A DNA stretch of 64,000 bases from Paenibacillus xylanexedens (GCF_007680605.1 NZ_VEIO01000001.1:124001-188000); one strand, 5' to 3'; positions 24,820 through 33,664 are shown, counted from the stretch's first letter. The notes: a model not told the origin generated them from the letters alone. A program made the numbers and translations.

Positions 24820-26106
24820 ATGTACTTGGCTATACGAGAAATCAGATTTGCAAGAGGACGATACGCCTTGATTGCGACCATCATGGTGCTGGTTTCGTTT
24901 CTGGTGTTGTTTGTAACCGGACTTGCCCAGGGGCTGTCGTATGATAACGCGGCTTCGATTAAAAATATGGCAGCAAACCATTTTATACTCGAACAGGATT
25001 CGAATCATCGATTTACTCGTTCACAGGTGGGCCAGCAGGAGCTGGATAAGGCACGTGCTATCGTTGGACAGACCAACGCCGAGCCGCTTGGGGTCCGAAT
25101 GACCACGGTTAGTCCGGCGGACGATACCAAAAAGATCGATGTCACCCTATTTATGGTGAACCCGGGAAGCTGGCTTTCACCTACGGTTACCGAAGGCAAA
25201 GCGATCAACGATAAGTCTGCGGGACAGGTTGTGGTCGATCAGAAGCTGGCGAAATCCGGCGTAACGATCGGCACGGTTCTGGTGGATCAAGCCTCCGGAA
25301 TGGAGTGGACGGTGAGTGGTTTTGTGCAAAATGAATCGTTCAGTCACGCACCGGTGGTGTTCCTGAATGAGCAGGAATGGCTTGCGTTGCAAGCTGGATC
25401 ACGTACGGTGCAGGCGGCATCTGCAACAAGTGAAATAGAAGCAAAATCGGGATCAGGAACTATGGAAGCGAGTGCTGGCCGTGACACTGGAAAAAGCGTG
25501 AGCGCTAAAGCGGACACGGGTGCTATTGGCAATGAAGATGCAACGAGCAATACAACGGCAAGCGGTACATCGCCTGCATCTGGTTCATCGGGGACACCAG
25601 TCTACAATGCCATCGCGGTCAAAGGTACGGATGAACAGGTAAGCAAGCTGAGCGCCGCATTGCCACAGACGGAGATCATCACCAAAGCGGAGGCCGTATC
25701 CGCTATCCCCGGTTACAAGGAGGAACAGGGCTCACTGTTGATGATGATTGCTTTCCTGTACGTCATCTCTGCATTTGTGCTTGCAGTATTTTTCTACGTC
25801 ATTACGATTCAGAAGACCAGTCAATTTGGCATTTTAAAAGCAATCGGTACCCGAAACGGTTATCTGGCAGGCAGCGTTTCTTTGCAGGTGTTGCTGTTGT
25901 CCGTGGGCAGTCTGGTGATTAGCGTGTTGCTTGTACGGCTGTTCGAATCTGTTCTTCCAGCATCCATGCCATTTCAATTGGGATTATCCACGCTCGCGTT
26001 AACTTGTGCATTATTTATCCTGATGTCAATGGCGGGTTCGTTATTCTCGGTGTGGAAAGTCACTAAAATTGATGCACTCGATGCGATTGGGAGGACGGCA
26101 GCATGA
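24820..26106 (+). CDS. hrtB: heme efflux permease HrtB (MacB/FtsX type) with low-complexity insert
   Basis: A 428-residue membrane protein. It opens MYLAIREIRFARGRYALI as HrtB does, with helix 1 at about 17-38, a large external domain, and three helices after about 307. KAIGTRNGYLAG and the closing KVTKIDALDAIG match the family. Staphylococcal HrtB is about 350 residues; the difference is mainly an Ala/Ser/Thr/Gly-rich stretch at about 197-260, inside the external domain. GGGAGG lies 9 bases before the ATG at 24820. With HrtA it pumps heme or heme-derived toxic compounds from the membrane. It is controlled by HssR through the repeat just upstream. Confidence 0.88.
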   Translation: MYLAIREIRFARGRYALIATIMVLVSFLVLFVTGLAQGLSYDNAASIKNMAANHFILEQDSNHRFTRSQVGQQELDKARAIVGQTNAEPLGVRMTTVSPADDTKKIDVTLFMVNPGSWLSPTVTEGKAINDKSAGQVVVDQKLAKSGVTIGTVLVDQASGMEWTVSGFVQNESFSHAPVVFLNEQEWLALQAGSRTVQAASATSEIEAKSGSGTMEASAGRDTGKSVSAKADTGAIGNEDATSNTTASGTSPASGSSGTPVYNAIAVKGTDEQVSKLSAALPQTEIITKAEAVSAIPGYKEEQGSLLMMIAFLYVISAFVLAVFFYVITIQKTSQFGILKAIGTRNGYLAGSVSLQVLLLSVGSLVISVLLVRLFESVLPASMPFQLGLSTLALTCALFILMSMAGSLFSVWKVTKIDALDAIGRTAA

Positions 26107-26780
26107 GAAACCGACTGGTATTACAAGGGATTACCCAGACATTTGATGACGGCGGCAGTCCGCGCACGATTCTGGATCAGCTTGATTTACAGGTGGCAGA
26201 AGGAGAACTTGTCGCGGTGATGGGACCTTCGGGTTCAGGCAAGAGTACATTTTTGTCTATTGCAGGTGCACTGCTCGAACCCACGGATGGGGAGGTATTG
26301 CTGGACGGTACTTCGATTATGGGCAAAAATAAAGCGGACATCTCGGATGTACGGCTGCGCCAGCTCGGATTCATATTTCAAAGCGCGAATCTGATTCCGT
26401 ACCTGAAGGTGGAGGAACAGTTATTCGTGGTTGCGAAGCTTGCGGGTATGGACAAAAGCAAAGCCGAGCGCCGTGCAGGTGAGTTGCTGGAGACGGTGGG
26501 CCTGTCTCACCGGCGCAAAGCCTACACCGACAAGCTGTCCGGTGGGGAACGCCAGCGCGTTGCCATTGCGCGGGCGCTGATGAATGATCCGGCTGTGCTA
26601 CTGGCGGATGAACCGACGGCCAGCCTGGATGCGGAGCGCGGGCTGGATATTGTAGGCACGATTGCACGGCTCGTGAAGGAGCAGGGCAAGAGCGCGGTGA
26701 TGGTTACGCATGATGAGCGGATTTTGCCGCTCTGTAGCCGGGTTCTTTTTTTGGAAAAGGGAAAGCTGGTGGCGCGTTAA
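26103..26780 (+). CDS. hrtA: heme efflux ATPase HrtA
   Basis: A 225-residue ABC ATPase. Walker A is GPSGSGKST at about 41-49, the Q-loop is in FIFQSANLIPYL, the signature is LSGGERQRVAIARAL, Walker B is VLLADEPTASLD, and the switch His is in VMVTHDERI. It overlaps hrtB by four bases, giving a permease-ATPase unit of the MacB type that is powered from the cytoplasm. A terminator at 26859-26899 ends the operon. Confidence 0.92.
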   Translation: MRNRLVLQGITQTFDDGGSPRTILDQLDLQVAEGELVAVMGPSGSGKSTFLSIAGALLEPTDGEVLLDGTSIMGKNKADISDVRLRQLGFIFQSANLIPYLKVEEQLFVVAKLAGMDKSKAERRAGELLETVGLSHRRKAYTDKLSGGERQRVAIARALMNDPAVLLADEPTASLDAERGLDIVGTIARLVKEQGKSAVMVTHDERILPLCSRVLFLEKGKLVAR

Positions 26781-26858
26781 AGGATTATGGATGTACATTT
26801 ATTTCGACAAAATAAGTTGATGAGAAATAAAGCTAAACAGTAAATTTGAGTGCGATAA

Positions 26859-26899
26859 GAGGGTCACAACTCCTGCAAGGGAGGTGGCCTTCTTTTTGT
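26859..26899 (+). terminator. intrinsic terminator after hrtA
   Basis: GAGGGTCAC (26859-26867) pairs with GTGGCCTTC (26884-26892) using two G-T pairs, with inner CTCC/GGAG arms, followed by five T. Confidence 0.8.
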
Positions 26900-26992
26900 G
26901 TTTTCGACTATAATTGGAAGAGTATAGCATATGCACTTGAATCAGGTCACTACATAACATCAGGACATGAAATTGGAGAGGATTGGATACAG

Positions 26993-27532
26993 ATGAGTGG
27001 AATAGATGCGGAACAATTTCCGGCACTGAGCACGTCGATCCACTGGGGAATTATTGAGGCGGAGTTTAGGCTGGGCGAGCATATAGACGAGACACTGGTG
27101 AGTAATGTAAGCATTATTCCGTTTGTCGGGGAACGGTGTGTTGTGTTTCAACTGGATAACGGACTGTGGGAACTGCCAGGAGGAACGTTGGAAGCAGGAG
27201 AGCTTTATATGGACGGTTTGAAACGCGAACTGATGGAAGAACTAGGCGCGGAGCTGCGTAGCTATCGATTATTTGGACAGTTTTATTGCACTTCCCGTGC
27301 TGCGGAGCCGTATCGACCTCACATTCCGCATCCGCATTTCATTAGAGTCATTGGTTACGGTGATGTGGAATTGGTCGCTGATCCGCTTAATCCCGAGGAT
27401 GGGGAGCAGGTGGTATTCGTTGAGGTGGTTGAAATCGCTGAAGCGGTACGTCGTTTCCGGGAGCAGAAGCGGCAGGATATAGCGGAGATGTACCAGCTGG
27501 CCTACGTGCTGCGAGAAGAGGGGAAACGCTGA
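26993..27532 (+). CDS. Nudix hydrolase
   Basis: A 179-residue protein. The Nudix box is GGTLEAGELYMDGLKREL then MEELGAEL (about 61-83 of the domain); the second part, with REL-MEEL, conserves the catalytic Glu residues. The ATG at 26993 follows GGAGAGG at about 11 bases; earlier in-frame codons lie in the spacer after the hrtA terminator and are unlikely. It probably cleaves an oxidised or otherwise unwanted nucleotide, but no specificity can be given. Confidence 0.85.
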   Translation: MSGIDAEQFPALSTSIHWGIIEAEFRLGEHIDETLVSNVSIIPFVGERCVVFQLDNGLWELPGGTLEAGELYMDGLKRELMEELGAELRSYRLFGQFYCTSRAAEPYRPHIPHPHFIRVIGYGDVELVADPLNPEDGEQVVFVEVVEIAEAVRRFREQKRQDIAEMYQLAYVLREEGKR

Positions 27533-27655
27533 CTCAGATGAAGAGTGTTGTTTGACTGTTTGATTCCAGTGAGGTCGCTTGTGTGCGCGTTTACATGTAT
27601 CCTCTTGGACAATAAAAAGTTTTATTTAAAGCCATCTACATAAGGAGGGCTCCGT

Positions 27656-28165
27656 ATGGTTCGTGATGAGATTAATAGGATGCTGGATGTGTTGCCGAAA
27701 AATGAGCTGAATGTGGCTCGTTCATATATTGAAATGGTGCACCGCAAATATATGTATGAGAAAAGGATTGCGGACAAGGGAGTACAAGTCACCGAGTTCT
27801 GTGAGGAGTCTGAGGAAATTATGCAGCGTTGGGATGAGGTGTTCGCACATAACCTGGATGATGTTTTAAAAGAAGCGATCCATTACAGCCAGTACAAATG
27901 GCATATGTTCAGTTATGAACAGCAAACTTGTTTAGAAGGGGAAGTAGCGCGAGCGGCCTTTGATGCAGAGGAAAAAAGGGATTTATATGTGATGTATCAG
28001 CATTCACCTTATGTACAGGTCTATGAAAACGCAAGCGCTGTTGTCGCAGCTGATTTTGATGAACAGCAGGATATCTATATTTTTGACAAGGCGTTTACAT
28101 GGACATATGTGCATACACATGAATCGATGTGCGGGCCGTATTTTTATAACATCGAACAGGCATAG
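27656..28165 (+). CDS. DUF4275 family protein
   Basis: A 169-residue cytoplasmic protein. The region from about residue 60 on (WDEVFAHNLDDVLKEAIHYSQYKWHMFSYE ... YVMYQHSPYVQVYENAS ... DIYIFDKAFTWTYVHTHES) matches my recollection of DUF4275. The first 40 residues (INRMLDVLPKNELNVARSYIEMVHRKYMYE) look like a small antitoxin-type helix pair, so it may be a fusion. GGAGGG precedes the ATG. DUF4275 proteins are thought to include immunity-like proteins, which is inference. Confidence 0.75.
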   Translation: MVRDEINRMLDVLPKNELNVARSYIEMVHRKYMYEKRIADKGVQVTEFCEESEEIMQRWDEVFAHNLDDVLKEAIHYSQYKWHMFSYEQQTCLEGEVARAAFDAEEKRDLYVMYQHSPYVQVYENASAVVAADFDEQQDIYIFDKAFTWTYVHTHESMCGPYFYNIEQA

Positions 28166-28181
28166 AAGGGAGGGAGTTTCG

Positions 28182-28775
28182 TTGCAGGAGCTTTTTAAAG
28201 AGATGATCAAAAATGAAGTAAAACCTTGGTTTGCCCGTCACGGTTATACCAAAAAGGCTCTGAATTTTCGCAGGGTCGTTGACAGCGTTATTTACGAATT
28301 CAACATTCAGAAGTCCCAGGCCAATACAGCCAATCACGTTCGCTTCTATATTAACTGCATGATTCATTCCAAGGAGCTGGCAGAGCTGCAGTCTAGGATA
28401 TCGGGCGGTAAAACGATGCAGGAGCAGGCTCATTGGATCTGCAGGATTGAAGAGATTGTTCCGTCTGCTCCAGACCGCTACTCGTTGACACCTGACACTG
28501 ACCTGGTTACCTTCTCAAAAGTATTGTTGTCCCATTTGGAAGAAGCTATGGAATATATGAAGAACCTAACCAGCGCCAGAGATCTTGTGGAATATTATAT
28601 GAAAATAACCGCACTGCATTTGAGTGAAGAAACCTTTCATTTCCTGCTGCAAAATGGTGATACGACGACTGCTCAGAAATATTTACAACAATTGCATGCT
28701 AAATACGGAGCCGAAAATCGCTGGGCGATCTTCGATAAGAAGTATGCAGCCATTTTTGCAGCGTATGGTAGGTAA
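28182..28775 (+). CDS. DUF4304 family protein
   Basis: A 197-residue cytoplasmic protein from a TTG start at 28182, which has GGGAGGG six bases upstream; longer frames on the 5' side overlap DUF4275 and lack a site. The pattern LFKEMIKNEVKPWFARHGYTKKALNFRR ... IYEFNIQKSQ ... FYINCMI is that of DUF4304, a family often found near toxin systems. It begins 16 bases after the DUF4275 stop, so the two are probably one operon. Function unknown. Confidence 0.75.
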   Translation: MQELFKEMIKNEVKPWFARHGYTKKALNFRRVVDSVIYEFNIQKSQANTANHVRFYINCMIHSKELAELQSRISGGKTMQEQAHWICRIEEIVPSAPDRYSLTPDTDLVTFSKVLLSHLEEAMEYMKNLTSARDLVEYYMKITALHLSEETFHFLLQNGDTTTAQKYLQQLHAKYGAENRWAIFDKKYAAIFAAYGR

Positions 28776-28787
28776 AAGAAAACCAAT

Positions 28788-29018
28788 TTGATTGAATACA
28801 GACAAGGGGATAGCGAGGAGATCGTCGAGGCTCTGGAATTAACGGATTTCTGGTTTAGTTGTGCTATCGTTAGTAAAGGTACTGCGCCCGGGCAATTCAA
28901 TAGTTATCTGTCCTATACGGAACAGGGTCTTGAACCGGAAGACCCGGATGGCATGGTGCTTTATATCACCAGATTAGGAATAAAGAGAGGTTTTTGGAGA
29001 AAACTCTCTCCAAATTAA
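28788..29018 (+). CDS. possible short protein after the DUF4304 gene
   Basis: A 76-residue frame starting TTG at 28788, with no convincing ribosome site. It is in the same reading frame as the DUF4304 gene, separated by one TAA and four codons. Its codon pattern looks coding (acidic first part, then YLSYTEQGLEPEDPDGMVLYITRLG). It may be an independent small gene, a remnant, or a C-terminal piece cut off by the stop. No family recognised. Confidence 0.35.
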   Translation: MIEYRQGDSEEIVEALELTDFWFSCAIVSKGTAPGQFNSYLSYTEQGLEPEDPDGMVLYITRLGIKRGFWRKLSPN

Positions 29019-29060
29019 AACGGTTTATGGAGATAGAGCTTATAGAGGAGGAAAGTCCAT

Positions 29061-29354
29061 ATGACAAACGCAAAAGGAACTCGGAGAACATGTGAGAAGG
29101 GACATACTTTTGTTAAAAAGAGTGATTGTTCGACTTGTCCCAAGTGTGAGGCGGAACGGAAACCAAAGGAGGGATTCATGAGTCTCCTGTCTGCTCCGGT
29201 AAGACGTGCACTTGAGGCGGAAGGTATTATGACATTACCCAAACTTGCCGAGTATACGGAAAAAGAGATTCTGAAACTACACGGCATTGGGCCTTCGTCG
29301 ATGCCCATACTGCGTAAATCGCTGGAGGAAGAGGGATTGTCTTTTAAGGCATGA
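29061..29354 (+). CDS. RNA polymerase alpha C-terminal-domain-like protein with zinc ribbon
   Basis: A 97-residue protein. The N-terminal part has CEKGH ... CSTCPKCE, a small zinc-ribbon-like cluster. The C-terminal 60 residues (LLSAPVRRALEAEGIMTLPKLAEYTEKEILKLHGIGPSSMPILRKSLEEEGL) follow the helix-hairpin-helix pattern of the alpha CTD, which binds DNA and activators in RNA polymerase. GAGGAGGAAAG precedes the ATG. Stand-alone versions occur in Bacillota; the role is unknown. Confidence 0.8.
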   Translation: MTNAKGTRRTCEKGHTFVKKSDCSTCPKCEAERKPKEGFMSLLSAPVRRALEAEGIMTLPKLAEYTEKEILKLHGIGPSSMPILRKSLEEEGLSFKA

Positions 29355-29401
29355 TCTTAAGCTTTTTTGATCGTTTTCCTCATTCCTCAGCTCATTGGAA
29401 C

Positions 29402-30346
29402 CTACTCTATAACAGATAACAGTTCTTCCATCGTTACTTGATACAGCAAGTCCCCCTCACTCAGTAGCAGCCGATCCTGCCTGAAATCCTGTCGTGCCTG
29501 TTGGAAGGGGCGTTTTTTCTCGTTCAGCAAAGTGAACTTCGTCCCCTTGGTGAGGCTGCCAGGCTTATGCATTTTCTTGAAAATAAATGTTCCATGCTTC
29601 CCGTACCCGGCATCAAACAGGAAGTGATATCCATCCGTACAGAAACCGGAGGAACCTGATATATTCGGATTCAGGAAGTTCACTCGAGTAGACTCCGGTT
29701 TGAATCCTCCCGAAATACAGCCAAGTGTAAATTCAGTATAATAGTAGAACCAGACTTCTTCTTCGTTCACCACATTGAGTGCATAACAGTCGGCAATGTC
29801 GGCGCTGTTATTTTTATAGAGTACATTCCCGTATGCGTCCCAAGCTAGCAATCCAGTCTCTCCAACGGGCTGATCCCAGCCATAGTTACCAAAGATACCT
29901 TCATCGAAGTAACTCGTCCAGATCGTTCCATGCTTCGTCACCTGTACACTCTGAATCCCATCTCCTAGCAAAAATTCACGAATCGTTGTGCCTTCCATAT
30001 CACATACTTTGGCATTCAGATCATATTGACTGTTTCCGTAATAGGTACAGCGCGCACCAACGAGCAGCAGATGTTCTTGTAAAGGCTGCACGTAATGATA
30101 GTGAAATTGTTGTCCCCCGATGACGACTTCCTGGATATATTGATCCGATACGATCAGCACTTTGTACGTATAGGGCTCCTTTAGTTTGGTTTGCACAAAC
30201 ATACCTTGTTTTCGTTCAGGGATTTGATTAATAAGTAGTATATATGCAAGGCCATCGTGTCCCCACTGTACGGAGACGATGTCGAAACCCTCGGTGTAAC
30301 TGGAAATATCGGCAAAAGGCAGTAACGTTAATTTTGGTTCAGACAT
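29402..30346 (-). CDS. uncharacterised beta-rich protein
   Basis: A 314-residue cytoplasmic protein. It reads as repeated beta strands with aromatic and Gly-Asp turns (for example IWTSYFDEGIFGNYGWDQP, GLLAWDAYGNVLY, FCTDGYHFLFDAGYG), which suggests a beta-propeller. The ATG at 30346 is preceded by AAGGAGG; the longer frame upstream is not supported. No family name can be given. It is convergent with the alpha-CTD-like gene. Confidence 0.7.
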   Translation of the reverse strand: MSEPKLTLLPFADISSYTEGFDIVSVQWGHDGLAYILLINQIPERKQGMFVQTKLKEPYTYKVLIVSDQYIQEVVIGGQQFHYHYVQPLQEHLLLVGARCTYYGNSQYDLNAKVCDMEGTTIREFLLGDGIQSVQVTKHGTIWTSYFDEGIFGNYGWDQPVGETGLLAWDAYGNVLYKNNSADIADCYALNVVNEEEVWFYYYTEFTLGCISGGFKPESTRVNFLNPNISGSSGFCTDGYHFLFDAGYGKHGTFIFKKMHKPGSLTKGTKFTLLNEKKRPFQQARQDFRQDRLLLSEGDLLYQVTMEELLSVIE

Positions 30347-30654
30347 AGCCAAAACCTCCTTCATTATTATAAGCGATCCTAAGGAGCATCGCAGGCTGCT
30401 GTTGTTATGTTGAATTATGACATGCGCAGACTGGTCGGAACATGGCGAAAGTATAACGATTCCGAAAAAGGAGCTGAGAAAATCATGGGTATGCCTCTTT
30501 TCTCTCCTGTAGTACAATAAGGAAGCTGTGTCAATTTTTATAGGGAGAATAGATCGCTTTCGAGCGAGAAATAGGAAGGGAATCTATAGCGCATCTATAC
30601 ATATGGAATCGAATAGCCGCGGTTATAACAACATGAGAGAAGGAAGTGTTAGAA

Positions 30655-31176
30655 ATGCAGCAAGAACCTATACAAGAACCATTTCAAGAATCCATGAGAG
30701 AACACCGCCCACTTGGTGTGTCTGGGCTCGGAGGCTGGCTGATCCTTATCCAGATTGGGTTGTGGTTCACAGTAATTATGCTACTGGTACAGATCAACCA
30801 ATCTATGTTAACCATATTAAACACAGAGACATGGGAGGTTCTTACTGCTAAGGATTCAGGCTTGTATCACCCGCTTTGGGCTCCAGTAATTATTTTTGAA
30901 ACTGTTTTTAACCTAATGTTTCTGGTATTTACAGTGTACGTCATTGTTGCTTTCTATCGGAAAAAAGCAATGCTTCCACGTCTGATGATTATTTTTTACA
31001 GTCTAAGTCTCGCAGTTGGAGTTGTAGATTATCTGCTGCTCTATCAAATTCCGATAGCAAGAGAACTCGAAGATGGAAGCTCAATTCGGGACATTGCACG
31101 TTCTGTCATTGCTTGTGCGATTTGGATTCCGTATTTTGGGAAATCTGAACGTGTGAAAAACACATTTGTTCGTTAA
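30655..31176 (+). CDS. DUF2569-family membrane protein
   Basis: A 173-residue protein. After a polar N-terminus it has VSGLGGWLILIQIGL, the typical opening of DUF2569, then four predicted membrane segments with an external loop. It ends IWIPYFGKSERVKNTFV, the family's closing motif. The ATG at 30655 follows GAAGGAAG. The function of the family is unknown. Confidence 0.85.
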   Translation: MQQEPIQEPFQESMREHRPLGVSGLGGWLILIQIGLWFTVIMLLVQINQSMLTILNTETWEVLTAKDSGLYHPLWAPVIIFETVFNLMFLVFTVYVIVAFYRKKAMLPRLMIIFYSLSLAVGVVDYLLLYQIPIARELEDGSSIRDIARSVIACAIWIPYFGKSERVKNTFVR

Positions 31177-31208
31177 ATAATGAGACAGTGAGAGGTGACA
31201 AGAACGCA

Positions 31209-31826
31209 ATGAAGATTTTTCTGGTTCGACATGGTGCGGATGAAGAAGGTTATCGGGGCGGTTGGAGCCAAAGGGGACTTACTGAAGCAGGTGTTATTCA
31301 GTCCAGAGCATTAGGAATGTATCTGTATGAACATGCAGAGCAGTATGATATTCAAACGGTGATAAGCAGCGACCTCCCTCGTGCTGTGCAAACAAGCACC
31401 GCGATTGAAGAGTCATTGGGTATCCAAGGCATCTATACAGCCGACTGGCGTGAGATGAACAATGGTGAATTGGCGGGGATGCTCCATGCGGAAGCGGATG
31501 AAAAGTATCCTGGAGTGTATTTTAATACGCTCAAGATGGATACTGCTTTTCCGGGCGGAGAAACTCCGAGTCATTTTTATACTAGAATACGAAATGCATT
31601 CGAGAATCTTTGTATTCAACTCGAAGAGAAGCGAATCCAATCGAACGTTTTGCTGGTGACCCACGGTGGGGTGATTAATATTCTTCACTATGTGCTTGCT
31701 AACAAGGAATGGAGCAATACGTCCAGTTTTTATCCCATCGATAACACGAGTATTCATACGATTGAGAAAACAAAGGATGGCTGGAGCATGTTGGACACGA
31801 ACAGGATTCCTCATTTAACATCGTAA
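31209..31826 (+). CDS. histidine phosphatase superfamily protein
   Basis: A 205-residue cytoplasmic enzyme. The RHG signature is LVRHGADEEG at the N-terminus, with the catalytic His. SSDLPRAVQTS holds the phosphate-binding Arg, EMNNGELAG the acid region, and VTHGGVINIL the second His. Members are phosphoglycerate mutase-like phosphatases acting on sugar phosphates, nucleotides or vitamins. GAGAGGTG is the ribosome site for the ATG at 31209. Confidence 0.88.
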   Translation: MKIFLVRHGADEEGYRGGWSQRGLTEAGVIQSRALGMYLYEHAEQYDIQTVISSDLPRAVQTSTAIEESLGIQGIYTADWREMNNGELAGMLHAEADEKYPGVYFNTLKMDTAFPGGETPSHFYTRIRNAFENLCIQLEEKRIQSNVLLVTHGGVINILHYVLANKEWSNTSSFYPIDNTSIHTIEKTKDGWSMLDTNRIPHLTS

Positions 31827-31871
31827 ATGAACTCAACTTTAAGGTACCAAATGATAAGAAGGAGGTAGGGA

Positions 31872-32531
31872 ATGATGAGTAACCAAGCGGAAGAACTGCT
31901 GCATCAATTAAAGTCTTTATCCGGACCATTTCCACCTTGGAATTTAGAACATTTGCCTGACCAGCCGGGAAAGTTATTTTTGGAGTGGCTGAAGCTGGCG
32001 ATAGAAAACAACGTAAAGGAACCTCATGCTATGACCCTTTCAACCGTTGATCAACAGGGTTATCCAGATGCGAGAGTGTTAATTTTAAAAAATATCATCG
32101 AGGACACGTTTTATTTTGCCTCCAGTTCGAACAGTCGAAAAGGCCACCAGTTGCACGATAATCCTAAGGTGGCACTTACCTTGTACTGGCCTGCATTAGG
32201 CAGACAGATTCGGATCAGGGGGATTGCACAGGATCAGGGAGACGAAGCAGGAGCTAGTGACTTCCGTAAGCGCAAATTTGGAGCGAGAGTGGTAGCCATG
32301 ACGGAGCGTCAGAGTCAGCAGTTAATTGAGGAGGGAGAGTTGAATCGTTCCATTGAGGTTCAGAAGAAACGCCTCCGGGAGGACCCTGATTTTGCCGCGC
32401 CTCATTGGCGTTTATACGCTGTACATGCAGAGGAAGTGGAGTTTTGGCAAGGTGATACAGATCGCAAACATATTCGTGTTCAGTATACACGGCAAGACGA
32501 ACAGTGGCAAAGGAATAGGCTGTGGCCTTGA
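31872..32531 (+). CDS. pyridoxamine 5'-phosphate oxidase-family protein (PdxH/PhzG-like)
   Basis: A 219-residue flavoprotein. AMTLSTVDQQGYPDARVLILKNI and FYFASSSNSRKGHQLHDNPKVALTLYW are the FMN-binding core. The C-terminus RVQYTRQDEQWQRNRLWP matches the dimer/substrate tail of PdxH and PhzG (normally ending RLxP). It would oxidise pyridoxine or pyridoxamine phosphate to PLP. Bacillota with the PdxST route often lack a classic PdxH, so a PhzG-type or other role remains open. GAAGGAGG precedes the ATG. Confidence 0.85.
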   Translation: MMSNQAEELLHQLKSLSGPFPPWNLEHLPDQPGKLFLEWLKLAIENNVKEPHAMTLSTVDQQGYPDARVLILKNIIEDTFYFASSSNSRKGHQLHDNPKVALTLYWPALGRQIRIRGIAQDQGDEAGASDFRKRKFGARVVAMTERQSQQLIEEGELNRSIEVQKKRLREDPDFAAPHWRLYAVHAEEVEFWQGDTDRKHIRVQYTRQDEQWQRNRLWP

Positions 32532-32692
32532 TTTTAGAGGCTCATAGAGGCAACATATAAGAATAATTTCTTAGGCCTAATCCTTCCTGAACGTACATAA
32601 TGTCATAGCCCCTGCGGAATATCTTCCACTATAATTTTCAGGTTATCAGGACGTAGATCTGAAATGTTGAAAGATAAGTAGGGGGAAGAGTT

Positions 32693-33643
32693 ATGACGAT
32701 CAGAAACAAATACAAAGCACTTGAACTGGAGAACCCGGGCGTCTATGAACTGGAAGGGCTAGAGGTCGGGGTGACTTCGAATTGCAATTATAAATGCGAC
32801 TACTGCTGCGCGTACAATCGAGATGATGGGGAGTGCATCAGCGGCGCAGAGGTCATCCGCATAATTCGTGAGCTTCCACATCTCAAGCGGGTACGCCTGT
32901 CTGGCGGCGAGGTGACGCTGAAATACCAAGACTGTTTGGACATCGTAACTTACTGTGCGGCACATGGCATTGATACGCAGCTGAACACCAATGCCAGTCT
33001 GTTGACAGAGGAAAGAATCATAGCGTTACGGGACGCCGGCTTGTCCAACATCCATATTTCTTTCAACTACACCGATGCGGAGTCATACGCTGCCTACTAT
33101 CGTGTTCATCCACGCATGTATGAGAGATTAGAGCATAACATTCGTTTATGCACAGAGCTTGGTCTGGAGACGGTGCTAGAAACATTGCTGTTCAAAGGTA
33201 ATCAGGAAAATATGCAGTCGATCAGCGATAAGGTCTATGACTTGGGTGTACGCATTCATGAGATTCAGAACAGCATCAAGATGCCACATACCGACTGGAG
33301 CCAGATTGTTTCCAAAGAGTCGCTGGTTCAATCCGTCACGGCGTTAATCGAAAATAAAAAACCGGATATGACGCTCTATTTCACATGTATGGATCGGTTT
33401 GCCGAACAATTGAATCTGCGTGAACAGCCAGGTGTATATTTCTCGAACTGTGTAGATGGCACGAAACAATTACACTTGCATGGTAACGGGGATATCCTGA
33501 TCTGTGAGCTCTGTCATCCGGTGGTGATTGGTAACATTTACAGTGGCACGTCATTGAAGGATATTTATAAGCAGCAGCCCGCCGCACTAACGGATTTTCT
33601 AGAAAACCGGCCTTGTCCAGCGTACGATGCTTTGTTTGCATAG
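32693..33643 (+). CDS. radical SAM protein, MoaA-like core
   Basis: A 316-residue iron-sulfur enzyme. The cluster motif is C31-x3-C35-x2-C38 (CNYKCDYC), SGGEVTLK supplies the SAM-binding GGE, and TNASLLTEERI and HISFNYT continue the TIM-barrel. The C-terminal region has further Cys (NCVDG, CELCHP, PCPAYD near 245-312) like a reduced SPASM or twitch domain for an extra cluster. The GGGGGAAGAG site precedes the ATG. No substrate peptide or partner gene is visible next to it, and it is flanked by a terminator (33665-33705). The reaction is not predictable. Confidence 0.88.
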   Translation: MTIRNKYKALELENPGVYELEGLEVGVTSNCNYKCDYCCAYNRDDGECISGAEVIRIIRELPHLKRVRLSGGEVTLKYQDCLDIVTYCAAHGIDTQLNTNASLLTEERIIALRDAGLSNIHISFNYTDAESYAAYYRVHPRMYERLEHNIRLCTELGLETVLETLLFKGNQENMQSISDKVYDLGVRIHEIQNSIKMPHTDWSQIVSKESLVQSVTALIENKKPDMTLYFTCMDRFAEQLNLREQPGVYFSNCVDGTKQLHLHGNGDILICELCHPVVIGNIYSGTSLKDIYKQQPAALTDFLENRPCPAYDALFA

Positions 33644-33664
33644 ACATACCTAACTTCAACGTTG

